Assembly: GCA_012517315.1 (NCBI GenBank)
Contig: JAAYVE010000015.1
Location: 1 to 64,000, forward strand
Length of the DNA stretch: 64,000 nt
Direction of reading: 5' to 3'
Source: Deltaproteobacteria bacterium
Lineage (GTDB): Bacteria > Desulfobacterota > Syntrophobacteria > Syntrophobacterales > Syntrophobacteraceae
This document shows positions 54,492 through 64,000 of the stretch, one piece after another. Within the stretch, counting starts at the first letter, position 1, and the number at the start of each line of letters is the position of its first letter. Below the pieces are notes generated by a model, which did not search any database, was not told the DNA's origin, and worked only from the letters and a program-made list of their open reading frames with translations. A program made the position numbers and the translations under genes.

Positions 54492-55982
54492 TTGAACGAC
54501 AAAAACGGGAACCAGGCGGAGAGCCGCAGGGAACCGTCTTCCCGGGATCTCGACGGCATCCTCAGACGGTGCAGGATTCGGCTCTCACCGCAGCAGATCC
54601 GGCAACTCTGGATCTATCATCAACTCCTGCGCGAACACAACACCCGCTTGAACCTCACCCGGATCCACAGCTTTGCCGCCATGGCGGTCAAGCTTTATGC
54701 CGACTCCATCCTTCCGGGCACGCTCATGACCATTCCATCCCCGCTGCTGGACCTGGGCACGGGTGCCGGCATGCCCGGCATCCCTCTCAAGATCGCCTTT
54801 CCCAAGCTGGAAATTCTCCTGGCGGAGGGTCGAGGCAAGCGCGTGGAATTCCTGGAGGAAGCGGTGGAGAAACTGAAGCTCTCCGGGGTCCAGGTGATCG
54901 GCCACGGGATCAACGCCCGTTTCCAGCAGCCGGTCCAGGCGGTTATCACCCGGGCTGTGGGGAGCATGGTGGAGACCATGGAGCGAGTTCGAGGCTGCCT
55001 GGCAGAGGGTGGGCTGCTCATCTTCATGAAGGGCCCCCGCTGCCATGAGGAAATCCTGCATGCGCGCAGAACCATGCCGGGGGAATACGCTCTGCACAAA
55101 GATTTGCACTACCGCCTTGGCGACACGGAACACAGGCGGAGGCTGGTGGTGTTCACCCGGACGGGCGTTCCCCCATGGACGGAGAGGGCGAGGGCCATGA
55201 AGCGTCATGCGGTGCGCGTCATCGAAAGTGATCACAATGAAGTCTTCAAGAACCTCAGAAGGACCCTCACTCCCAAGGGGATCAAAAGGCTGAAGGAAGC
55301 ACTGGTTGCCGGGTCCAAGCAGGTGAGGGAGGTCATAAAGGATTTTCCTGATGCGGTGACAGGCTGGATCAGTTGTGGCGACTCCGATGCCCCACCCCCC
55401 GATGCCCCGGCCCATATGGTTTGGTACCAGCTCGAGAGGTCCCTCTTTCGGGAATTGGACCTTTTTGGCACCAAGCACCCTATGCTTTTGATTCGCGCCG
55501 CCCCATTGGAGCCATGGGACGTGCAGAAGGGGCTGCCGAATGGTTGTTCCGTGCTCGTTCCCTTTCAGGACCCGGAAAATGTCGGAGCGGTGATCCGTTC
55601 CGCCGTTGCTTTCGGCGCTGACCGGATCATTCTGCTGGAGGAAAGCGCCAATCCCTATCATCCCAAGGCCCTGAGGGCTTCCGGTGGGGCCGTCCTTCGA
55701 GGGAATCTCATGAGGGGCCCATCCATTCAGGACCTTCCGAGGGACATGCCCATCCTTGCCCTTTCGGCCCGAGGGGAGGACATCGGCTCCTTCCGTTTTC
55801 CAGAAACTTTCGGCCTCTTGCCCGGGTTGGAGGGCCCCGGGCTGCCCGCGCAATGGAAAGGGGATGCCCTCTCCATCCCCATTTGCGAGGAAGTGGAATC
55901 GCTCAATGCCGCTGCGGCGACGGCGATCGTACTTTATGTCTGGTCTTGCCGGACGAGAGGGCAAGGCCTCTCCCACCGTTGA
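54492..55982 (+). CDS. RsmG-SpoU fused RNA methyltransferase
   Basis: The 496-residue protein joins two unrelated methyltransferase folds. Residues 20-220 are RsmG-like (16S rRNA m7G527) with SAM motif LDLGTGAGMPG at 86-96 and the RAVGSM region. Residues 225-495 are SpoU/TrmH-like (knotted 2'-O-methyltransferase) with NVGAVIRSAVAFGAD near 362-376, a LEGPGLP motif and SIPICEEVESLNAAAA near 460-475. Both active-site signatures are present. The start is a TTG at 54492 without a clear ribosome-binding site; no better start exists before the RsmG domain. Two rRNA modifications may be joined in one protein; the SpoU target is unknown. Confidence 0.88.
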   Translation: MNDKNGNQAESRREPSSRDLDGILRRCRIRLSPQQIRQLWIYHQLLREHNTRLNLTRIHSFAAMAVKLYADSILPGTLMTIPSPLLDLGTGAGMPGIPLKIAFPKLEILLAEGRGKRVEFLEEAVEKLKLSGVQVIGHGINARFQQPVQAVITRAVGSMVETMERVRGCLAEGGLLIFMKGPRCHEEILHARRTMPGEYALHKDLHYRLGDTEHRRRLVVFTRTGVPPWTERARAMKRHAVRVIESDHNEVFKNLRRTLTPKGIKRLKEALVAGSKQVREVIKDFPDAVTGWISCGDSDAPPPDAPAHMVWYQLERSLFRELDLFGTKHPMLLIRAAPLEPWDVQKGLPNGCSVLVPFQDPENVGAVIRSAVAFGADRIILLEESANPYHPKALRASGGAVLRGNLMRGPSIQDLPRDMPILALSARGEDIGSFRFPETFGLLPGLEGPGLPAQWKGDALSIPICEEVESLNAAAATAIVLYVWSCRTRGQGLSHR

Positions 55983-56048
55983 CGCGGTGAGAAAGGATGG
56001 GATCCTCTGGGGAAAAGAAGAATCTTCATACGCCGGAGGGCGAAGGTG

Positions 56049-56837
56049 ATGAGGCGAATCCCGGTTTTCACTGAACTCGCGTTCTCTCAGTGGATACCCG
56101 AGGGCGCCGAATGGCGCCTGGAAAATGAAAAGGACGGCAGTCCGCTTTTGCTTGTGCCGGGAGGAATCTTCCTTGCAGGAGGGAGCGGGGTGGAAGAGGG
56201 TGGCGATGAGCCCTTTCCGGTGGATCTGGGCCCGTATTACCTGGGACTGCATCCTGTCACCAACAACCAGTACCTGCGTTTCGTGGAAGCGACGGGTCAC
56301 CGGCCGCCGGAACCCGGTTGGGGAACGCCTGTGTGGAAGGAGAGGAGCTTCCCCGCGGAATTCTCCGACCACCCGGTCGTGTATGTGAGCTGGGAAGATG
56401 CAGCGGCCTACTGCACCTGGGCGGGTTTGCGGCTGCCTTCCGAGTTGGAGTGGGAAAAGGGGGCGCGAGGAGTCGACGGGCGGCGGTATCCCTGGGGGAA
56501 CGAGTGGAATGAGGCTAAGTGCCGAAACGGGGGAAACCGAGGAAGTGAAACGACTTCTTCCGTGCGGGAGTACCCGGAAGGCCGCAGCGTATGGGGCCAC
56601 TACCAGATGTCGGGTAACGTGTGGGAGTGGTGCGGGGAGCTCTACGACCCTGAGGCGTATGAACGTTACCGGGCAGGCGACCTGACCCCGCCCTCTACCG
56701 GCAAGTTCCACGTGGCTCGTGGAGGTTCGTGGGTCCTCAAGGACAGGCATTATTTCCAGTGTGCGTTCCGCAATCGCAGGCCGGATCTCCGCAGCGTCAG
56801 CTACGGCTTTCGTGTCGCAAGGAGCCTTGTCTATTGA
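56049..56837 (+). CDS. SUMF1/formylglycine-enzyme-fold protein
   Basis: The 262-residue protein has the FGE-sulfatase fold: [63 protein letters not shown] and a C-terminal RGGSW followed by [10 protein letters not shown] and YGFRVA. The Cys pair that makes true formylglycine-generating enzymes active in the RGGSW region is not present ([10 protein letters not shown] instead), so sulfatase activation is unlikely; other family members are binding or regulatory proteins. No signal peptide. The ATG at 56049 follows a GGAGGGCGAAGG stretch; a GTG at 56046 is the alternative. Confidence 0.88.
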   Translation: MRRIPVFTELAFSQWIPEGAEWRLENEKDGSPLLLVPGGIFLAGGSGVEEGGDEPFPVDLGPYYLGLHPVTNNQYLRFVEATGHRPPEPGWGTPVWKERSFPAEFSDHPVVYVSWEDAAAYCTWAGLRLPSELEWEKGARGVDGRRYPWGNEWNEAKCRNGGNRGSETTSSVREYPEGRSVWGHYQMSGNVWEWCGELYDPEAYERYRAGDLTPPSTGKFHVARGGSWVLKDRHYFQCAFRNRRPDLRSVSYGFRVARSLVY

Positions 56838-56896
56838 AAGCTCTGCCCTCATTTTCCAGGCCGTTCAGGCTGGAGCCCCCATTTCCCCTTGGAGGA

Positions 56897-57526
56897 TCAG
56901 GTGGACCTTGGAATGATGAACAGAGTGATCCGGCGGTTTTTCTGCCTTCCCGCCTCAGTGGCATTGGAGGCAACCGGTCCGCTCTCACCGAAGCCGCGGG
57001 TCGATATACGTCCCGCATCCACACCTTTTGCCTGGAGAACTTTCGCCACCGCCTCGGCCCGCTGCTGGGAAAGCTGAAGATTGTGAGACTCCGACCCGGT
57101 GCTGTCCGTATACCCACCTATCTCGATGGCGGTTTGCGGGTACTTGCACAACAAGGCGGCGATATAGTCCAGTTCAACGACCCCATCTTCCTTGATCTCG
57201 AAGGATTCGGCGTCAAAGAAAAGGTCGGATTCAAAAGTCACAGCCAGATTGTTCTCGACTCTTTGCACGCTTGTTCCCTCGACCAGCGCGAGTCTCTGAT
57301 GGAACTCCTTTTCCTGCCGATCCATGTACTGGCTGACCGATCCGCTCGTCGGACCACTGGGTGAAGACGCATGACTTTTCTCAGCGGCCCCACCGCGAAT
57401 CCCAGCCAGCGCCCGAACGAATCCTCTTTCCGCGGTCCCGGTTTCCCCATTTCCTGACTCCATATTGGCACAGCCCGCCGCCAACAATCCGAATATGAGT
57501 CCGATAAGGCTTAGACATCTCACCAT
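56897..57526 (-). CDS. OmpA-family outer-membrane lipoprotein
   Basis: The 209-residue protein starts with a lipoprotein signal peptide; the lipobox LLAAGC puts the lipidated cysteine at C19. A low-complexity linker (about 20-80) is followed by an OmpA C-terminal peptidoglycan-binding domain (about 95-205) with TFESDLFFDAES, IGGYTDSTGSESHNLQLSQQRA and GFGESGPVASN. It likely tethers the outer membrane to peptidoglycan. The ATG at 57526 has GGGAG upstream; 96 more codons are open but would bury the signal peptide. Confidence 0.92.
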   Translation of the reverse strand: MVRCLSLIGLIFGLLAAGCANMESGNGETGTAERGFVRALAGIRGGAAEKSHASSPSGPTSGSVSQYMDRQEKEFHQRLALVEGTSVQRVENNLAVTFESDLFFDAESFEIKEDGVVELDYIAALLCKYPQTAIEIGGYTDSTGSESHNLQLSQQRAEAVAKVLQAKGVDAGRISTRGFGESGPVASNATEAGRQKNRRITLFIIPRST

Positions 57527-57806
57527 GGCTGGTCTCCCGTGGATCAAGAAAAGCCCCTTTTCCGAACCCTCATGTGCTCTCTTCACCACAGTTGGAACAC
57601 ATAGCAGATCGGTGACTTCAAGGCAACAAACCGAGACAGGGAGACAGGAGGACGGTGCGAGAGCATTGGGTGTCCGTGCCCGAAAACTCCTCGCTGTGGC
57701 GAGGCCGGGACGATTCTGCGAGCGAGGGAGCGCTCCTCGGGTATTTATGGGCAGCCCGTAGCAACCGCGCGGGGGTGAAACCGGACTGCCTCTCGCCTTG
57801 TGGCGT

Positions 57807-58628
57807 TCAAACACCGGTGAATCCGCGAATCTGTTGGGTTACCTCCGAAGTCAATCCCAGCCCGGCTTCCAGTTGATTCAAGTATTCCTTCTCGGCGGGG
57901 GTGTCCACTTCGATGGCGAGCAGCGAAGCCGCATAGATCTCCGCCGCAACCTCCCGGCGACCCCGGGCGGCGGCAATCAGTCGCTCAGTCTGCATCGGCT
58001 TTTGCATCTCCATGATGATGAATTGCTGTTCGTTCTGATCGATGCCGTCTTCCTGCAGTTTGCCGATGATCCGCTGGACTTCTCCCTGGTCAATCTGTCC
58101 ATCCGCTTTGGCCGCGTTGATCATGGCCTTCAGGATCAATTCGGCGTGCTCTTCCAGTCTTCGGCGGTCGGCGTCCGTCTTGGGCTCCATCAAACCAATG
58201 GGCACATCGGCCGTTTCAGCTCCAGCGGCTCTCAGGGCTCTAAAGGCCATTGCCCCAAGGAGTGCCAACAACCCCCCTCCTATGGCGCCACCCATGGACT
58301 TGCCCCCGCCACCCAAGAGCGCCCCCGCAAGAGCTCCAAGACCCCCGAGTGCGAGGTTGTCTCTTCCGCCGACCGCCTGCTCGGCTTCCCCCAGAACACT
58401 TCCCAGCAATCCACCCAGACCGCCGCCGGAAGCCCCGCCGAGCATGGAAGACAGATTATCCAGCAGACCTCCACTCCCACTCCCTGCTCCCCCGAGCATG
58501 GAAGCGAGATTCTCAAGCAACCCGCCGCTGTCCGCGCTACCTCCTGCCAGGGAATTCCTCAATCGGTCGCTGGTCGACGCCGTCATTCCCGCCTGAATTA
58601 CTGAGCCCAATAACTCACTCAGACTCAT
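57807..58628 (-). CDS. DUF533 (YebE-like) protein with glycine-rich N-terminus
   Basis: The 273-residue protein has a Gly/Ser/Leu-rich half (about 25-120) with three LLGG/MLGG-type repeats such as SGGLLENLASMLGG, a hydrophobic segment (about 95-130), and a helical TerB/DUF533 domain (about 150-270) with INAAKADGQIDQGEV and ASLLAIEVDTPAEKEYL. E. coli YebE is a CpxR- and stress-regulated inner-membrane relative. It sits between an OmpA lipoprotein and a BON-LysM protein, an envelope context. Confidence 0.88.
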   Translation of the reverse strand: MSLSELLGSVIQAGMTASTSDRLRNSLAGGSADSGGLLENLASMLGGAGSGSGGLLDNLSSMLGGASGGGLGGLLGSVLGEAEQAVGGRDNLALGGLGALAGALLGGGGKSMGGAIGGGLLALLGAMAFRALRAAGAETADVPIGLMEPKTDADRRRLEEHAELILKAMINAAKADGQIDQGEVQRIIGKLQEDGIDQNEQQFIIMEMQKPMQTERLIAAARGRREVAAEIYAASLLAIEVDTPAEKEYLNQLEAGLGLTSEVTQQIRGFTGV

Positions 58629-58718
58629 GGTTTTCTCCCCTTCTGATGGTATGGCAATGTTCTTCTCTCTGGAATCCAGAAAGAGAAAAGGCAGAAACCC
58701 GATTCTTGCCTCTGCAAC

Positions 58719-59152
58719 TCACTTCAGGGGAATCCGGATTTTCTGGCCGATAAAGATGAGGTCTGGATTCCGAATGACTTCCCGGTTGGCTTCGAAGATT
58801 TTGGGGTAGTCGTTGGCGTTCCCGAGGAACTGTTTCGCGATGCCCGAGAGAGTGTCTCCCTTCTTGATGATGTAATATTCCACCTTCTCCTGGATCGGCG
58901 GCGCCTGAAGTCCATCGGCCTTGACTTCTGATACTCCGGCCACATTGCCGGCCATCAGGACGGCCTTTTCAAATGCTTCGGGCGAGACCGCCTGCCCGGA
59001 GAGGGAGAGACCACGCCGTTTTCGAACGAGACATCCAGTCCCGTGATCCCAGGGTCTGCTTCCTGAATGTGTTTCTTGATCTTCTCTGCGGCGTCTTCCT
59101 CGCGGCTGAAAAGCTTGTTCCCAATCTCTTTCACGAAATCGAAAAGTCCCAT
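58719..59152 (-). pseudogene. BON-LysM (Kbp/YgaU-like) gene with a two-base frameshift
   Basis: The start MGLFDFVKEIGNKLFSREED and a BON-type region lie in one frame from 59152. The rest of the BON domain and a LysM domain (YIIKKGDTLSGIAKQFLGNA, NPDLIFIGQKIRIPLK) lie in another. The frames would join as VVSLSGQAVSPEAFEKAVL if two bases of the TC-rich tract at 58997-59012 were removed, giving 143 residues, near the length of E. coli Kbp (149). As it stands the first frame ends soon after in unrelated residues. It could be a real lesion, slippage in a short TC repeat (phase variation) or a sequence error. GAGGAT precedes the ATG. E. coli Kbp binds potassium. Confidence 0.8.
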
Positions 59153-60046
59153 GACAATCCTCACTGATTCAGGGTTCATTCGTGGGAGAAGGCCGACCGA
59201 TCGAGTCGTCCCCACCAAACCATTCCCCCTTGCTCCCTTGTGACCTGGCCGGTCCCAAACACCTGTTGACCTGTCCCTCCTTTCCGAGACTGTGAAGAGT
59301 ATGACAAAACGGTCCTCGGAGTCCTCGCGGAACTCCTTCCGAATCACGCGTGCTCTTTTTCCTTTATCCTGAAAGGATCTGGCGAACGTTTCGGTCTCAT
59401 TCTTGCCTGAAGGACGAGGAAATCGCGACGTGTACAAGGAGCAAACGGCCTTCCGCCCAAAAGGCGGCCCCATGTTTCGGTGGCGACAATCAGCTTGTGA
59501 ACAGAGGACGACGCGAGTATGTTGTGATCACTATCGTTGGAAACATTCTACTCCAATCTGTGCCGATTCGGAGAGATTTTTAAGGAGAGACCCGCAAATT
59601 TCTTGACCTGAAGAGGCAACAGGCCTTGTGGGGATTTTGGCCCCAAACGAGCGATCCACTGAGACTCAGGCAAAAAGAGTGGTGTGTGATCGACGGGTAC
59701 CCATTCACCCGACCTTTTTTCCATGGGCAAAAGCCTCCGCAGGGTCCCTCCGTCCGCCGGGCAGTGCAAGAGAGGAGCACCGACATCACTCAAGTTCCGT
59801 TTGTCGCTTTCCTGATTCGGAATGAATGAGCACTCTGTTCCTCCAGGCATTTTTCAGTTGATTCCCGGCACTTATTTCGATAGAAGACGTTCTTCCATAA
59901 GAGCCGGATATTTTTCCCACGGCTTGGTCCGGGTGATTTCCCACAGACGGTTCCAGGTGCTTCTTGGGGCGTCTTCAGGAACAAGGGGACGTCCCCATGG
60001 AAGGGGATTCAGCCGTGACTGGGATTCCCCTTGGGGTGATTGGAAA
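59153..60046. other. Long intergenic region before the ABC exporter
   Basis: About 890 bp between divergent genes. I found no frame with protein-like features; short open frames on both strands are unconvincing. A small hairpin CCGCC-CAAAA-GGCGG occurs near 59456-59470. It must hold promoters for the BON-LysM gene (minus) and the exporter (plus), but I cannot place either with confidence. It could contain an untranslated RNA or a decayed gene. Confidence 0.35.
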
Positions 60047-61801
60047 ATGAGACGAGAGATTTTCAGGTACCTTTGGCCTTACCGCATTCCTTTCACCATC
60101 GCGCTCCTTCAGGTTCTCGTGATCAGTGCGTGTGAAGTCCTGAAGCCTTGGCCTCTCAAGATTGTCATCGACAACGTCCTCAGCGGGAAACCGATCCCGT
60201 GGGTTTTTGCGGCGTCATACAGTAAAGAGGCACTCTTGATTCTTTCATGCGCCGGCTTGGTGCTGATCTATCTCCTGCTGGGCGGGCTGACCGTGGTCAA
60301 CAATTACACGACCATCAGAATCGGCCAGCGCATGGTGAACGATTTCAGAAGCGACCTGTACAGTCACCTCCAGCGACTGTCCCTGGCTTTCCACAGCAGA
60401 AGGCAGGTGGGTGACCTCCTCTATCGCATCACGGCGGACACCTACGCCATCCAAGCCATCACCATGAACGGCGTCTTTCCAGTGGTGACGGCTGTCGCTT
60501 TTCTCGCGATGATGTTCCTGGTCATGGTTCGCATGGACTGGAAACTGACGATGCTCGCCCTCAGCATCTGTCCCGTCCTCGTCGGCATCATCTCTCTCAT
60601 GAGCAGGCACATTACCGAAGCGGCCACCTATTTCAGGGAGCGGGAAAGTGAAGTCTATTCGGTGGTGCAGCGGGCCATCTCTGCCATACGGATCATCCAG
60701 GCCTTCACCAAGGAGGAAGAGGAGCACAGGAAGTTCATGAGGGCCAGCGTGCAAAGCCTGGACGCAAGTCTCCGCCTGTTTACCCTTCAGACCTTTTATT
60801 CCGGCGTGGTGAACGGGGTCATGGCCATCGGAACGGCCCTTGTCATTTACATCGGTGCCAAGCATGTCCTATCCGGTGCCCTCACCGTGGGAGATATCGT
60901 CGTCTTTACCGCATATTTGGCTTCCCTGTACGCCCCAATCAACACCCTCAGCCAGACGTGGGGAGTCATCCAGTCGGCGAAGGTGGGAGTCCAGCGGGTT
61001 TTCGAAATCCTGGATGTGGAAAGGGACATGAAGGACGGCAGCGCTCTTTTCTCAGAGCGAGGGGCCAGGGGAGAGATTCTGCTGGACAATGTGTCCTTTC
61101 AATACGCGGAAGACCAACCCGTTCTGAAAAAGGTTTCCGTACACATCCAATCCGGCCAGAAGGTCGCCATCGTTGGTCCGACGGGGGTCGGGAAATCGAC
61201 GCTGGTGAGCCTGATTCCCCGCTTCTATGACCCCAAAGAGGGTCGGGTTCTCATCGATGGGGTCGACGTCCGAGAGTACCAGATCAAGTCTCTCCGCAGC
61301 CAGATCTCCATGGTGCTTCAGCCGCCCCTGGTCTTTCCCATCACCGTCAGGGAAAACATCGCTTATGGCCGTCCTCGGGCAAGCGACGAAGAGGTCATTG
61401 CAGCTGCCCGTCTCGCAAGGATTCACGATTCCGTCATGAAGTTGCCCAAGGGTTACGAGACCCTGGTGGGGGAGCAGGGCGCCACCCTGTCCGAAGGGGA
61501 AAGACAACGGATCACCATCGCTCGTGCCATCCTGCGGGACGCGCCCATCCTCATTCTCGATGAACCCACGTCATCGGTGGATGCCGAAACTGAAGCCGCC
61601 ATCATGGAAGGGTTGAATGGGCTCATGGTGGGGCGCACCACTTTCATCATCGCCCATCGACTGTCCACTGTGAGAGAGGCGGACAAGATCCTCGTACTGC
61701 GCGCCGGTGAAATCGTCGAGCAGGGAACCTTCCAGGAACTGGTGCATGCGGGCGGTTTCTTCGCCTCCCTGTATCGCACCCAGTTCGGCCTCGTCGAGTG
61801 A
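60047..61801 (+). CDS. MsbA-type ABC exporter (fused permease-ATPase)
   Basis: The 584-residue half-transporter has six membrane helices (about 15-320) and a C-terminal ATPase with Walker A GPTGVGKST, Q-loop VLQPP, signature LSEGERQR, Walker B ILILDEPTSSVD and H-loop IIAHRLST. The signature has Glu where LSGGQ has the second Gly. It should act as a homodimer, exporting a lipid or drug; the substrate is not evident. The ATG at 60047 precedes the first helix; the frame is open from 59822. Confidence 0.92.
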   Translation: MRREIFRYLWPYRIPFTIALLQVLVISACEVLKPWPLKIVIDNVLSGKPIPWVFAASYSKEALLILSCAGLVLIYLLLGGLTVVNNYTTIRIGQRMVNDFRSDLYSHLQRLSLAFHSRRQVGDLLYRITADTYAIQAITMNGVFPVVTAVAFLAMMFLVMVRMDWKLTMLALSICPVLVGIISLMSRHITEAATYFRERESEVYSVVQRAISAIRIIQAFTKEEEEHRKFMRASVQSLDASLRLFTLQTFYSGVVNGVMAIGTALVIYIGAKHVLSGALTVGDIVVFTAYLASLYAPINTLSQTWGVIQSAKVGVQRVFEILDVERDMKDGSALFSERGARGEILLDNVSFQYAEDQPVLKKVSVHIQSGQKVAIVGPTGVGKSTLVSLIPRFYDPKEGRVLIDGVDVREYQIKSLRSQISMVLQPPLVFPITVRENIAYGRPRASDEEVIAAARLARIHDSVMKLPKGYETLVGEQGATLSEGERQRITIARAILRDAPILILDEPTSSVDAETEAAIMEGLNGLMVGRTTFIIAHRLSTVREADKILVLRAGEIVEQGTFQELVHAGGFFASLYRTQFGLVE

Positions 61802-62148
61802 GGTCGATCGGAATCTCCAATCAACTCATCCTCTCCCGTAGAAATCTCTCTTTGCCCGGCAGCCGCAGGAGGAAGTGAGCATGTCTCAGTGCGGGAACCC
61901 TCCGCTCCTCCGCCGCCTGCGACAAACTGCAGGGGGCTATCGCCCCCATCATTTCTCGGCATGGAACGGTTCCCATTATGGCTTAAAGAGACCAGGGCGT
62001 TGTATACTGAAAAACAGTGGCGACCGGCATCGTCCACATTTGAAAGGCTGGGCTCAACCTGCTTTCAACCCGGTTTTTGGCCTGTTCCGGCACGGTGTGG
62101 GGGGGCGGCCAAAGTCATTGCCGGGGTCCGGAAAATGAAGGAGCCAGG
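61802..62148. other. Intergenic region with terminator-like hairpin and -10-like box
   Basis: GGGGGC-TATC-GCCCCC (61932-61947), a perfect 6-bp stem followed by ATCATTTCT, may end the exporter transcript. TATACT at 62003-62008 is a possible -10 box for the downstream gene, without a clear -35. No gene is seen in the 347 bp. Confidence 0.4.
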
Positions 62149-63909
62149 ATGGAACGGGCGCCGATCCGAAAAGGCCCATTCCCGGGAAACATTGAACCGA
62201 ATCTCCAAGACTATGCCAAAGTCCGGGCGGAGTTTTCGTGGGAAGCCATCCGCGGGGAATTGGACGGCCTGCCGGACAACATGGGCCTCAACATGGCTCA
62301 CGAGGCCGTCGACCGCCATGCTACCGGCCCACGTGCCCAAAAGGCGGCAATGCGCTGGTTGGGTAAAGACGGGACAGTCCTGAGCCTCAGCTATTGCCAA
62401 CTGATGGAGATGAGCAACCGGTTTGCCAATGCGCTCCGAGAATTGGGAGTGGCCAAGGGGAAACGGGTTTTCGTCCTCACAGGACGGATTCCCCCTTTGT
62501 ATATCACCGCACTCGGTACGCTGAAGCATTTGAGTGTTTTTTGTCCCCTGTTCTCCGCGTTCGGTCCTGAACCCATATACCAGCGACTGGCGAGGGGCGA
62601 CGCCAAAGTCCTGGTGACAACCGAACCGCTTTACGGGCAGAAAGTGGCCGGCCTGAGGACCCGTTTGCCGGGATTGAAGCATATTCTGCTTACAGACGCG
62701 GGAGACCACACGGGCTCCGGTGTTTGGTCACTTGAGAAGCTCATGTGTGCGGTATCCCCGCAATATACAATCCCGCCGACCGACCCTGAGGACATGGCCA
62801 TCCTGCATTTCACCAGCGGCACCACAGGGATGCCCAAGGGTGCGGTCCATGTGCATGACGCTGTCTGTACCCATTACATGACCGGAAAGTATGTTCTCGA
62901 TCTTCACCCGGACGATGTCTTCTGGTGCACGGCGGATCCCGGCTGGGTCACCGGCACTTCCTATGGAATCATCGCTCCCCTCGTGTGCGGAGTCACCAGT
63001 GTTGTCGACGAGAGCGACTTCGAACCGGAACGATGGTATCGGATATTGGAAGCAGAGAAAGTGAGCGTTCTGTACACGGCTCCCACGGCAATCCGCAGAC
63101 TGATGCGAATGGACATGGAGCCGCGCCGAAAGGTCGGACTCGATCAGCTGCGTCTCATTCACAGTGTCGGCGAACCTCTCAACCCGGAAGCCGTCCTCTG
63201 GGGGCAGAGAGTGCTCGGTCTCCCCATCCACGACAACTGGTGGCAGACGGAGACGGGCGGGATTATGATCGCCAACTTCCCCTCCGTCGATATTCGACCA
63301 GGTTCCATGGGCCTTCCCGTGCCCGGGATCGAGGCGGCCGTCGCACACCGGCCGGACGCAGACACCCTTGTCTTGATAGAAGCACCCAATGTGCAGGGGG
63401 AACTGGTTCTCAAGGTCGGTTGGCCTTCCATGTTTCGGGGATACCTTCATGAAAAGGAGCGATACCGAAAGTGCTTCGCCGGGGGTTGGTATGTGACGGG
63501 GGATCTGGTCCGCCGGGATGAAGACGGCTACTTTTGGTTCGTGGGACGGGCCGATGATGTCATCAAGACATCAGGACAGCTGGTCGGTCCTTTCGAAGTG
63601 GAACGCGTTCTCATGGAGCACCCCGCTGTCGTCGAAGCCGCCGTCATCGGCAAGCCCCATCCCATGTTCGGGGAAGTGGTCAAAGGGTTCATTTGCCTCA
63701 AGACCGGTATTGAACCAAGCGATGCCCTGCGCTTGGAGATCCTTGGCTTTGCCCGCAAAAGACTGGGTGCGGTGGTGGCGCCCAAAGAACTCCAATTCCA
63801 CCACAACCTTCCCAAGAACAAGGCGGGGAAGATCATGCGGCGGCTCCTGAAGGCCCGGGAAATGGGCCTGCCGGAAGGGGACACATCGACACTGGAAGGC
63901 AGGGAATGA
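62149..63909 (+). CDS. acsA: Acetyl-CoA synthetase (AMP-forming acyl-CoA ligase)
   Basis: The 586-residue ANL-superfamily enzyme activates acetate or a short acid with ATP and CoA. The P-loop reads [16 protein letters not shown] (about 223-238), the acyl-site motif [10 protein letters not shown] (about 362-371), the hinge [20 protein letters not shown] (about 449-468), and the catalytic lysine is in NKAGKIMRR near the end. WWQTETGG fits the acetyl-CoA synthetase subgroup, in which a tryptophan restricts the pocket to acetate or propionate. The ATG at 62149 has AAGGAG five bases upstream; the frame is open from 62077. Confidence 0.9.
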   Translation: MERAPIRKGPFPGNIEPNLQDYAKVRAEFSWEAIRGELDGLPDNMGLNMAHEAVDRHATGPRAQKAAMRWLGKDGTVLSLSYCQLMEMSNRFANALRELGVAKGKRVFVLTGRIPPLYITALGTLKHLSVFCPLFSAFGPEPIYQRLARGDAKVLVTTEPLYGQKVAGLRTRLPGLKHILLTDAGDHTGSGVWSLEKLMCAVSPQYTIPPTDPEDMAILHFTSGTTGMPKGAVHVHDAVCTHYMTGKYVLDLHPDDVFWCTADPGWVTGTSYGIIAPLVCGVTSVVDESDFEPERWYRILEAEKVSVLYTAPTAIRRLMRMDMEPRRKVGLDQLRLIHSVGEPLNPEAVLWGQRVLGLPIHDNWWQTETGGIMIANFPSVDIRPGSMGLPVPGIEAAVAHRPDADTLVLIEAPNVQGELVLKVGWPSMFRGYLHEKERYRKCFAGGWYVTGDLVRRDEDGYFWFVGRADDVIKTSGQLVGPFEVERVLMEHPAVVEAAVIGKPHPMFGEVVKGFICLKTGIEPSDALRLEILGFARKRLGAVVAPKELQFHHNLPKNKAGKIMRRLLKAREMGLPEGDTSTLEGRE

Positions 63910-63925
63910 GAGCCGCTGTCGGCAC

Positions 63926-64000
63926 ATGAAACTCCGCCGCTCCCTCTTGAAAAGCTTCCACGAAAACGCACAAAAGCGAGGAGCCGGTACCACTGGCTGC
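63926..64000 (+). other. Possible start of another gene, cut by the window end
   Basis: An ATG at 63926 opens a frame of 25 codons that runs off the window (MKLRRSLLKSFHENAQKRG and on). There is no clear ribosome-binding site and too little sequence to judge. Confidence 0.15.

Noticed and set aside
56049-56837. Formylglycine-generating enzyme activating a sulfatase
   Set aside because: The fold is right, but the active-site Cys pair near RGGSW is absent and no sulfatase gene is in the window.

Overview
The window is GC-rich, gene-dense Gram-negative chromosomal DNA. LPS/Kdo genes (kdsB, kdsD) and an OmpA lipoprotein point to an outer membrane. A fused NuoB/C/D complex I, a four-subunit 2-oxoacid:ferredoxin oxidoreductase, several heterodisulfide-reductase (Hdr)-like proteins and a probable selenocysteine HdrA point to a strictly anaerobic, sulfate-reducing or syntrophic Desulfobacterota (Deltaproteobacteria), most likely near Syntrophobacteraceae. 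The taxon is inferred from gene content only.

Layout: 1-570 is the leader-distal end of a CRISPR array whose 37-nt repeat holds a perfect 8-bp hairpin; no cas genes are visible. 833-19295 is a complete nuo operon, nuoEF-[insert]-G-A-BCD-H-I-J-K-L-M-N. Between nuoF and nuoG sit four tightly packed genes (2745-6315) that look like a Rad50/SbcCD complex broken into pieces: an ATPase N-half ending at a zinc hook, an Mre11/SbcD-like nuclease, a small coiled-coil protein, and an ATPase C-half with signature motif and Walker B. 19296-32135 carries a tRNA(CAT), queD, a DUF2333 protein and a minus-strand group: kdsB, carA, carB, purF, kdsD and an M48 peptidase with TPRs. 32488-41840 holds glnE, a run of sugar-isomerase-like TIM barrel, thiamine-binding protein, khpA and a Lon-like protease with apparently dead ATPase motifs, and a chemoreceptor.

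42342-52892 is a second energy-metabolism operon behind a strong sigma70-type promoter: korDABC, a 1139-residue HdrA/NfnB-like flavo-iron-sulfur chimera, an MvhD-HdrC-HdrB fusion, and an HdrA-MvhD fusion read through an in-frame TGA with a SECIS-like hairpin 3' of it. Together these could form a soluble electron-bifurcating or confurcating module tying 2-oxoacid/ferredoxin chemistry to NAD(P)H and a thiol/disulfide or other partner. The complex I operon would provide the membrane, ion-translocating side of the same redox network.

52955-64000 is mixed housekeeping and envelope content: nitroreductase, pseudouridine synthase, an RsmG-SpoU fusion, a SUMF1-fold protein, a minus-strand envelope trio (OmpA lipoprotein, DUF533, a frameshifted BON-LysM Kbp homologue), an MsbA-type ABC exporter and an AMP-forming acetyl-CoA synthetase. 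The strongest candidates for a poorly described system are the split Rad50/Mre11 cassette inside nuo and the Kor-Hdr-NfnB operon. All calls come from reading the sequence; no database search was run.
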